This document shows positions 1 to 4,096 of a stretch of 5,461 nt of DNA, in pieces. A program made the position numbers and the translations under genes. The notes below the pieces were generated by a model, which saw only the letters and a list, made by a program, of their open reading frames with translations, was not told the DNA's origin and searched no databases. The stretch is from an uncultured Sutterella sp. GTDB taxonomy: Bacteria > Pseudomonadota > Gammaproteobacteria > Burkholderiales > Burkholderiaceae_F. The first letter of the stretch is position 1; each line of letters starts with the position of its first letter. The DNA lies in NCBI GenBank assembly GCA_900554375.1, contig USHK01000103.1, forward strand, positions 1 to 5,461. Reading direction: 5' to 3'.

Positions 1-48
1 CGAGATTCATGAGCGTCTCGTGGGCTCGGAGATGTGTATAAGAGACAG
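1..48 (+). other. Untrimmed Illumina Nextera i7 adapter (non-genomic)
   Basis: This stretch is library adapter, not genome. Bases 1-6 (CGAGAT) match the last six bases of the Illumina P7 oligonucleotide. Bases 7-14 (TCATGAGC) sit where the 8-base i7 index belongs and, from memory, match Nextera XT index N714 in adapter orientation. Bases 15-29 (GTCTCGTGGGCTCGG) are the Nextera read-2 adapter. Bases 30-48 (AGATGTGTATAAGAGACAG) are the 19-bp Tn5 mosaic end. The three parts are in exactly the order found in a sequencing library, so a natural Tn5 end is not a credible alternative. Genomic sequence starts at about base 49. Confidence 0.97.
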
Positions 49-67
49 GATAATATATCAATCAAGA

Positions 68-82
68 TTTAATGTTATTAAA
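68..82. promoter_or_regulatory. Perfect 6-3-6 inverted repeat, candidate autoregulatory operator
   Basis: TTTAAT (68-73) and ATTAAA (77-82) are perfect inverted arms around GTT, giving a 15-bp AT-rich palindrome. It lies directly before the preferred ATG at 87 of the Fur-family gene. Fur-family repressors often bind 15-bp palindromic boxes and regulate themselves, so an autoregulatory role is plausible. It matches the Bacillus PerR box (TTATAATNATTATAA) poorly, at only about 6 of 14 positions. AT-rich short palindromes also occur by chance, and the upstream promoter is lost at the adapter junction. Confidence 0.3.
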
Positions 83-86
83 GGCG

Positions 87-479
87 ATGACTAACTCTCG
101 TAACACGATTCAGAGACAACTGGTATTAAGCGCAGTTAGGCAGCTGCAGAACCATCCGACAGCCGACGAGGTTTATCAGGAAGTTCAAAAAAGCTGCCCG
201 ACCATCAGTCGTGCAACTGTTTACAGAAACTTAAAACTGTTAGCAGAAGAAGGAGAAATTCGACTTCGCAACATCTCAGGCTCTCCTGAACGTTACGACC
301 ATATTTGCGGCAATCACTATCACCTGAGGTGCGAGCAATGCGGCAAGGTAATGGATGTAGAAATGCCTTATATGGCGTCTCTAGACGAGGAAGTCAGAAA
401 AAGAAATGAATATCTGATAAAGAGTCATGACCTCACATTTGTCGGACTCTGTCCCGAGTGCGCCAAGAAAAAACATTAA
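87..479 (+). CDS. Fur-family metalloregulator, PerR-like
   Basis: Predicted metal-dependent DNA-binding repressor of 130 aa, slightly shorter than typical Fur or PerR. Residues 1-65 form the winged-helix domain, with HPTADEVY at 23-30 and the recognition helix SRATVYRNL at 41-49. The rest is the dimerisation domain. Two CxxC pairs (C82/C85, C122/C125) form the structural zinc site. H23, D71, H77, H79 and D90 align with the B. subtilis PerR regulatory ligands H37, D85, H91, H93 and D104. The Asp at the last position is typical of PerR where Fur has Glu, so peroxide sensing by metal-catalysed oxidation is a reasonable inference; Fur or Zur behaviour is not excluded. An in-frame ATG at 72 would add five residues. 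I prefer ATG 87 because related short regulators begin near the RNTxQRQ segment, but neither start has a good Shine-Dalgarno sequence. An in-frame stop at 51-53 shows the gene is not truncated by the contig end. It is probably co-transcribed with the PTPS-like gene 41 nt downstream. Confidence 0.88.
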   Translation: MTNSRNTIQRQLVLSAVRQLQNHPTADEVYQEVQKSCPTISRATVYRNLKLLAEEGEIRLRNISGSPERYDHICGNHYHLRCEQCGKVMDVEMPYMASLDEEVRKRNEYLIKSHDLTFVGLCPECAKKKH

Positions 480-508
480 ACCGAATTGAAATTAATACAG
501 TCCTCACT

Positions 509-514
509 AAGGAG
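509..514 (+). promoter_or_regulatory. Shine-Dalgarno site fixing the PTPS-like start
   Basis: AAGGAG lies six bases before ATG 521. This ideal spacing selects 521 over the upstream in-frame GTG at 458, which would overlap the end of the Fur-family gene and add 21 residues with no homology to the family. Confidence 0.8.
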
Positions 515-520
515 AAAAGT

Positions 521-1084
521 ATGAGAAGCATCACGACTTTTGATTTGCAGTACGCCCATCGTTTTCTGAATTTTCAAGGCGAAGCCCAATATTTGCACGG
601 TCATACCGGTGTTTTAACCATCGAAGTGGAAGACACAATCGAACCGGGTGTCAATATGGTCTTTCCTTGTAACGAAATTCGAAAGACTGCTTGGGAAGTT
701 TTGAAGAACTTCGACCATGCTCTCATTCTTAGAGAGGATGATCCTTTGCTCCCAGCCATCCTTGCCGTCTACGACGCACAAGGCATCCGCAACGGAGCAC
801 CCTCCAACAGAATGAAGGGGGCACCGGTTAAGACAGACCTCATTACCTGTTATCCCGATTGCCGTCTTGTCGTTACAAAGGAAACCCTCACTACGGAAGG
901 AATGATCAAAATTGTCTACGACCTGCTGAAAGACAAGCTCAACATTGCCAAAATCACTTTCACGAGCGGCGTAAATGCAGCTTCTCAAGAATATAAACCA
1001 CAAGGAACTGTGGACCGCTGCCCTCTCTGCGGTGTCGCTTTAGATGAGAACGGCGTATGCCCGAAGTGCGGTTACCGCAAATAA
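521..1084 (+). CDS. Divergent 6-pyruvoyl-tetrahydropterin synthase/QueD-superfamily protein with C-terminal zinc ribbon
   Basis: A 187-aa protein of the PTPS/QueD fold (COG0720), whose members act on dihydroneopterin triphosphate or related pterins in queuosine, folate or biopterin pathways. The zinc-binding histidines are visible as H13 (YAHRF) and H26/H28 (HGH). The Asp-His pair is D65/H66 (NFDHALIL). LTTEG at 123-127 fits the usual PT(S/A)E segment. Compared with E. coli QueD (C27, E110), the catalytic Cys four residues before HGH is Ala22, and the Glu of the KET motif aligns with Ser149. The usual V(I/V)DF strand motif is replaced by VFPCNE (47-52). About 40 residues are inserted after the Asp-His pair. 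Residues 167-187 form a zinc ribbon (C167xxC170, C180xxC183) that ordinary QueD, about 120 aa, lacks. Superfamily membership is fairly sure; the reaction is not, and it may not be QueD. It likely forms an operon with the PerR-like gene 41 nt upstream, hinting at metal- or peroxide-dependent expression. Confidence 0.8.
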   Translation: MRSITTFDLQYAHRFLNFQGEAQYLHGHTGVLTIEVEDTIEPGVNMVFPCNEIRKTAWEVLKNFDHALILREDDPLLPAILAVYDAQGIRNGAPSNRMKGAPVKTDLITCYPDCRLVVTKETLTTEGMIKIVYDLLKDKLNIAKITFTSGVNAASQEYKPQGTVDRCPLCGVALDENGVCPKCGYRK

Positions 1085-1124
1085 GGCACTAACCTTTTGA
1101 CAACTCGCCTCTCCCAAGGGGTAA

Positions 1125-1142
1125 AAAACCTCAGCAGGTTTT
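1125..1142 (+). repeat. Short hairpin overlapping the main terminator (alternative fold)
   Basis: AAAACCT (1125-1131) and AGGTTTT (1136-1142) are perfect inverted arms around CAGC. The right half is also the left arm of the larger hairpin at 1132-1162, so the two folds exclude each other in RNA. With its A-rich 5' side and T-rich 3' side it could act as a weak terminator for the plus-strand pair, but the larger hairpin is more stable. Confidence 0.4.
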
Positions 1143-1162
1143 CTCAAAAAGAAGACCTGCTG
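1132..1162. terminator. Intrinsic terminator between convergent genes, strongest for rlmE
   Basis: Arms 1132-1143 (CAGCAGGTTTTC) and 1151-1162 (GAAGACCTGCTG) pair over 12 positions, with one G-U wobble on plus-strand RNA (a mismatch on the minus strand), around a 7-nt loop. Read on the minus strand, the stem is followed within three bases by T6 (complement of 1123-1128), a classic Rho-independent terminator 3' of rlmE. Read on the plus strand, the stem is followed by TTTCTCTT, a poorer U-tract that may still stop the PTPS-like transcript. Confidence 0.8.
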
Positions 1163-1177
1163 TTTCTCTTGCCCCGG

Positions 1178-1822
1178 TTATTTCAAATCACGCGCAACGA
1201 TATACACTTCAGCGGAAGAACTTCTTGAGGCTTCCGGCTTCCGAACGGAAACTTTTCTAAAAGTCTTTTTGCAAGCTTCAACGTACTGAGAATAACCGCT
1301 TCCTTGGAAAACTTTGCAAACGAATGTTCCGTTTTTTTTCAGGTTTTCTTTTGCAAAATCCAAAGCAAGTTCATTCAACAGAAGACAGCGTGCAGCATCG
1401 GCTGCAGCGACTCCGGATAAGTTCGGAGCCATATCCGAGAGGACCACATCGACTTTTTCGCCTTCTAACAGATCCGTCAGCTTGTCTGCGACTTCCTGCT
1501 CGCGGAAATCTCCCTGCAGGAAATGGACCCCTTCAATCGGCTCCATGGGCAAAATATCCATAGCGATGACTTTACCGTCAATTTTCCCGTCCTTATCGGT
1601 AAGGCGCTCTTTGACAATTTGGGTCCATGATCCGGGCGCAGCGCCTAAATCGACAACACTCATGCCGGGTTTGATGATTTTATCTTTATCATCAATCTCC
1701 ATGAGCTTGTAAACCGAACGGGCTCGGTACCCTTCCTGAACACTTTTCTTAACAAAAGGGTCGGTTAGGTGCCGCTTAATCCACGCAGGATTTGAGCGAA
1801 GTTTTTTTTCAGATACCGGCAT
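1178..1822 (-). CDS. rlmE: 23S rRNA (uridine-2'-O-)methyltransferase RlmE (RrmJ/FtsJ)
   Basis: RlmE uses S-adenosylmethionine to methylate the ribose of U2552 (E. coli numbering) in the A-loop of 23S rRNA, a late step of 50S maturation in the cytoplasm. The 214-aa protein is close to the E. coli length of 209. It has the RSVYKL segment (35-40), the SAM-binding motif VVDLGAAPGSW (56-66), QGDFR (103-107), SDMAPNLSG (129-137) and the VRKP segment followed by EVYIVA. The family's catalytic tetrad K-D-K-E is complete as K39, D130, K170 and E205. The start at 1822 leaves only 39 nt to the divergent yhbY. No strong Shine-Dalgarno is seen. The gene usually lies directly before ftsH, but here it ends at a strong terminator and faces a convergent operon instead. 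Two A8 runs in the coding strand are noted separately. Confidence 0.96.
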   Translation of the reverse strand: MPVSEKKLRSNPAWIKRHLTDPFVKKSVQEGYRARSVYKLMEIDDKDKIIKPGMSVVDLGAAPGSWTQIVKERLTDKDGKIDGKVIAMDILPMEPIEGVHFLQGDFREQEVADKLTDLLEGEKVDVVLSDMAPNLSGVAAADAARCLLLNELALDFAKENLKKNGTFVCKVFQGSGYSQYVEACKKTFRKVSVRKPEASRSSSAEVYIVARDLK

Positions 1823-1861
1823 AGGCTTACACTTTCAAAAAAATCAAATAAGGAGTTAATA
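1823..1861. promoter_or_regulatory. 39-bp divergent gap between rlmE and yhbY
   Basis: This AT-rich gap carries the yhbY Shine-Dalgarno AGGAG at 1851-1855, six bases before ATG 1862. The gap is too short to hold two full promoters plus leaders, and I could not identify a convincing -35/-10 pair. The promoters probably lie partly inside the neighbouring coding sequences. The divergent yhbY/rlmE arrangement itself is conserved in E. coli and relatives. Confidence 0.5.
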
Positions 1862-2398
1862 ATGTCACAATTAGTCCTCGATCGTAACGCCCGCCTCTTA
1901 CTTCAGGCAAAGGCACACCACCTTGATCCGGTAGTTCTGCTCGGCGGCAACGGTCTTACGGAAGCCGTGATTAAAGAAGTGGACCGCGCCCTGACCGCCC
2001 ACGGCTTGATCAAAGTCAAAGTTCCCAGCGATGACCGCGAAGAACGCACGGCAATCTTTGAAGAACTTGCCGACAAACTCGGCGCAGCCAAGATTACCCA
2101 AATCGGAAAACTTTTAGTTTTGTTCCGTCCTATTCCCGAAAAAGAAGAGTCAGAGGAAGAGCCGAAAGCTAAAAAAGCCGCGGCAGCACCCCGTAAAACC
2201 GGTGCAAAAGCCCGCAATAACCGTAAACGCCTGACGGAAATGATTCAAAACAAGAATAAGGAAGCTAAAAGTCTTCCCTGGGCGAAGACCGTGAAGAAAG
2301 GCAAGACGCCTAAGGGACAAGTAAAAGCAGTGGGAGCCAAAGGCAAAACCCTGGGCACCCGCTTAGCCAGCAAGAATAAAGGCATCTCCGAAGAGTAA
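1862..2398 (+). CDS. yhbY: YhbY-family RNA-binding protein (CRM domain) with long basic C-terminal tail
   Basis: YhbY binds pre-50S ribosomal particles through a CRM (chloroplast RNA splicing and ribosome maturation) domain and is thought to assist large-subunit assembly. Residues 1-92 cover the whole domain: the KAHHLDPVVLLG strand region, the GGNG (28-31) GxxG RNA-binding loop, LIKVKV (49-54), DDRE (57-60) and IGKLLVLFRP (81-90). E. coli YhbY is only 97 aa and stops about here. This protein continues for some 86 residues: first an acidic stretch (EKEESEEE, 93-100), then a Lys/Ala/Gly-rich, probably disordered and strongly basic tail to residue 178. Extended tails occur in some betaproteobacterial YhbY proteins, and the tail may add RNA affinity. 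The start is supported by AGGAG six bases upstream. It sits divergent to rlmE and convergent with greA. Confidence 0.93.
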   Translation: MSQLVLDRNARLLLQAKAHHLDPVVLLGGNGLTEAVIKEVDRALTAHGLIKVKVPSDDREERTAIFEELADKLGAAKITQIGKLLVLFRPIPEKEESEEEPKAKKAAAAPRKTGAKARNNRKRLTEMIQNKNKEAKSLPWAKTVKKGKTPKGQVKAVGAKGKTLGTRLASKNKGISEE

Positions 2399-2408
2399 CT
2401 GCCTTTAT
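2376..2408. terminator. Candidate bidirectional terminator between yhbY and greA
   Basis: ATAAAGGCA (2376-2384) and TGCCTTTAT (2400-2408) are perfect 9-bp inverted arms spanning the yhbY stop codon. The 15-nt spacer can form a further small stem (CTC at 2386-2388 with GAG at 2393-2395). The AAA-GGCA/TGCC-TTT pattern suits a bidirectional terminator between convergent genes only 21 bp apart. The stem is AT-rich and the loop large, so strength is uncertain. Confidence 0.45.
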
Positions 2409-2419
2409 CGATGCATCAA

Positions 2420-2893
2420 TTAGATGTATTGGACCGAAATAATTTCGTATTCAGACAGGCCCCCCGGGGCCTGTACTTCTACCTCGTCCCCTTCCGATTT
2501 GCCGATTAAGGCACGAGCCATCGGGCTCGCGACGGAAATACGACCAAGCTTGGTGTCGCTTTCGTCGTTTCCCACAATCTGAACGGTTTGACGGTTGCCA
2601 GTCTCTACGTCTTCAATCGTCACGGTGGCGCTGAACACAACTTTGCCGTTATCCGGAAGTGTGGTCGGATCAATCACCTGAAACTGGGCAATTTTGCTCT
2701 CAAGCTCCAAAATTCGACCTTCAATGAAGGCCTGAGACTCTCTGGCTGCATCATATTCGGCATTTTCAGAAAGGTCTCCCTTTTCGCGCGCTTCGGCGAT
2801 TGCCTGAACAACAGCAGGTCTGTCCTGCGTCTTCAAACGCTGAAGCTCGTCTTTCAACATCTTTGCCCCGCGGGCAGTAATAGGTATAGGCAT
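2420..2893 (-). CDS. greA: Transcription elongation factor GreA
   Basis: GreA enters the secondary channel of RNA polymerase and stimulates cleavage of backtracked transcripts. The protein is 157 aa, the normal family length. Residues 1-75 form the N-terminal antiparallel coiled coil. Its tip motif [13 protein letters not shown] (35-47) carries D40 and E43, equivalent to the catalytic acidic residues D41 and E44 of E. coli. Residues 80-157 form the FKBP-like C-terminal domain, with PDNGKVVF, the GNDESD segment, [13 protein letters not shown] and the final YEIISVQYI. Initiation at 2893 is fixed by homology, but the 15 nt before it (TTAGATTTTTAGAAA on the coding strand) contain no clear Shine-Dalgarno and directly follow a hairpin, suggesting leader-level control. 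In betaproteobacteria greA commonly follows carB; here an ornithine carbamoyltransferase gene lies between. Confidence 0.97.
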   Translation of the reverse strand: MPIPITARGAKMLKDELQRLKTQDRPAVVQAIAEAREKGDLSENAEYDAARESQAFIEGRILELESKIAQFQVIDPTTLPDNGKVVFSATVTIEDVETGNRQTVQIVGNDESDTKLGRISVASPMARALIGKSEGDEVEVQAPGGLSEYEIISVQYI

Positions 2894-2908
2894 TTTCTAA
2901 AAATCTAA

Positions 2909-2927
2909 AGGCGGTCGTTGACCGCCT
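2909..2927 (-). terminator. Hairpin plus T-rich tract immediately before greA: attenuator or upstream terminator
   Basis: AGGCGGTC (2909-2916) and GACCGCCT (2920-2927) form a perfect GC-rich 8-bp stem with a 3-nt loop. Read on the minus strand, the stem is followed by TTTAGATTTTTAG and, 15 nt after the stem, the greA ATG. It could terminate argF transcription, or act as an attenuator in the greA leader. Leader termination upstream of greA is known in E. coli (GraL). The T-tract is interrupted, so efficiency is uncertain. Confidence 0.55.
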
Positions 2928-2937
2928 GTTTATTAAC

Positions 2938-2961
2938 GAATGCGCTAATCATAGCGCATTC
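2938..2961. repeat. 24-bp perfect inverted repeat overlapping a -10-like hexamer
   Basis: GAATGCGCTA (2938-2947) and TAGCGCATTC (2952-2961) are perfect 10-bp arms around ATCA. The minus strand reads TATGAT across the centre (2949-2954 complement), one mismatch from a sigma-70 -10 box, oriented toward greA. No good -35 is found 16-18 bp upstream. No U-tract follows, so it is not a simple terminator. It may be an operator over a greA promoter or a second leader hairpin. Confidence 0.45.
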
Positions 2962-2980
2962 AGTTCCGAGGATTCTCTCA

Positions 2981-3022
2981 TTGCTCCTGATGCGGGCTGA
3001 ACCTCCGCTTTCTCCGGAGCAA
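2981..3022. repeat. 7-bp inverted repeat downstream of argF
   Basis: TTGCTCC (2981-2987) and GGAGCAA (3016-3022) are perfect arms separated by 28 nt, which contain a smaller CTCCG/CGGAG inverted pair reaching into the right arm. It lies just after the argF stop and might form a branched 3' structure. No U-tract follows on the minus strand, so a processing or stability role is as likely as termination. Confidence 0.25.
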
Positions 3023-3037
3023 CGTTACTTCCGTCGT

Positions 3038-4042
3038 TTAAGCCAAAGAGGAAACTAAAACTGCCTTAATCGTATGGAGGCGGTTTCCGGCCTGCTGGAA
3101 CACAATAGAAGCAGGGGATTCAAATACTTCCTCAGTCACCTCAACTCCGCCTGCGAGTTCGGGATGGGCCTTGATAACCGCTTCTCCGACCTTTGTTTCC
3201 GTGTTGTGGTAGGCAGGCAGACAGTGCATAAATTTCACGTTCGGATTGCCGGAGGCTTCCATCAATTTTTTATTAACTTGATAGGGCAGAAGCGCTTCGA
3301 TGCGCTCATCCCAAACTTCCTTGGGTTCTCCCATGGAAACCCAAATATCTGTATGGATGAAGTCCACCCCTTTCACCGCTGCTTCCGGGTCTTCAGTAAT
3401 CGTGATCTTAGCTCCTGAAGCCTTGGCAAATTCTCGGCACATGTCAATCAGTTCCTGAGAGGGCCAGTAGGCCTTAGGTGCTCCGATACGAACATCCATA
3501 CCCATTTTTGCGCCGACAAGCAGCAGAGAATTACCGGTGTTAAAGCGGGCATCTCCGAGATAAGCAAAAGAAATATCTTTCCAGCGCTTTCCGCTGGCCT
3601 CTTTCATGGTCAGCAAGTCGCAGAGCATCTGGGTCGGATGCCATTCATCGGTCAGTCCGTTAAAAACAGGAACACCGGCGTACTCAGCAAGCTCTTCAAC
3701 CGTTTCCTGTTTGAAGCCGCGAAATTCGATCGCGTCATACATAGAGCCCAAAACACGAGCGGAGTCTTTAATGCTTTCCTTATGACCAATCTGTGAAACA
3801 GCCGGATCGAAGAATGTCGTATGGGCGCCCTGATCGTAGGCAGCTACTTCAAAGGCAGAACGAGTACGTGTAGAAGTTTTTTCAAAAATCAGGGCAATGC
3901 TTTTTCCGCGAAGCTGAGGACGTTCCGTACCGGCTCTTTTGGCCTTCTTAAGATCTTCAGCCAATGAAACCAAGTAATCAATCTCTTCAGGTGTGTGGTT
4001 CACAAGGCTCAGTAAGGAACGATTTTTCAGATTAAAGGGCAT
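3038..4042 (-). CDS. argF: Ornithine carbamoyltransferase, catabolic (ArcB)-like sequence
   Basis: This cytoplasmic enzyme joins carbamoyl phosphate and ornithine to give citrulline, or runs in reverse in the arginine deiminase pathway. The 334 aa match the family length. The STRTR carbamoyl-phosphate loop is at 57-61, HPTQ at 135-138, GDARFN at 163-168 with the ornithine-binding N168, D232, S236-M237, HCLP at 273-276 with the catalytic C274, and R321 near the C-terminus. The N-terminus ([11 protein letters not shown]), [12 protein letters not shown] and LPYQVN resemble P. aeruginosa catabolic ArcB more than E. coli ArgF/ArgI. E106 matches the Glu whose change to Gly in Pseudomonas ArcB gives anabolic behaviour. 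Against this, the position 54 nt downstream of carB suggests biosynthesis, so I use argF but arcB is possible. GGGAG lies five bases before the start. Phe167 and Thr169 replace the common Asn and Met around N168. Confidence 0.93.
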   Translation of the reverse strand: MPFNLKNRSLLSLVNHTPEEIDYLVSLAEDLKKAKRAGTERPQLRGKSIALIFEKTSTRTRSAFEVAAYDQGAHTTFFDPAVSQIGHKESIKDSARVLGSMYDAIEFRGFKQETVEELAEYAGVPVFNGLTDEWHPTQMLCDLLTMKEASGKRWKDISFAYLGDARFNTGNSLLLVGAKMGMDVRIGAPKAYWPSQELIDMCREFAKASGAKITITEDPEAAVKGVDFIHTDIWVSMGEPKEVWDERIEALLPYQVNKKLMEASGNPNVKFMHCLPAYHNTETKVGEAVIKAHPELAGGVEVTEEVFESPASIVFQQAGNRLHTIKAVLVSSLA

Positions 4043-4060
4043 ATTCTCTCCCGGTTAACT

Positions 4061-4082
4061 GCGCCTTCTTGGAAGAAGGCGC
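4061..4082. repeat. Perfect hairpin in the carB-argF gap
   Basis: GCGCCTTCTT (4061-4070) and AAGAAGGCGC (4073-4082) are perfect 10-bp arms; in RNA a 9-bp stem with a 4-nt loop is likely. It fills much of the 54-nt gap between the carB stop and the argF start. No T-run follows on the minus strand before the argF Shine-Dalgarno, so it is not an obvious terminator. Candidate roles are an intercistronic processing or stability element, or an operator site. Confidence 0.6.
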
Positions 4083-4096
4083 TCATACGAATGAAA

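Noticed and set aside
30..48. Tn5/IS50 mosaic end as a natural transposon
   Set aside because: It is fused to P7, index and read-2 adapter sequence in library order, so it is a sequencing artefact.
458..520. Upstream in-frame GTG extension of the PTPS-like gene
   Set aside because: It overlaps the end of the Fur-like gene, adds residues without family similarity, and ignores the AAGGAG placed six bases before ATG 521.
614..1003. Antisense open frame within the PTPS-like gene
   Set aside because: It is a shadow of a well-supported coding frame and has no recognisable domain or ribosome binding site.
1314..1712. Plus-strand open frames opposite rlmE
   Set aside because: The minus strand encodes a complete RlmE with its catalytic tetrad; the opposite frames are low-complexity Ser/Arg-rich shadows.
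1823..1861. Promoter for yhbY with CTTACA as -35
   Set aside because: No acceptable -10 lies 16-18 bp downstream, and a start site there would fall into the Shine-Dalgarno region.
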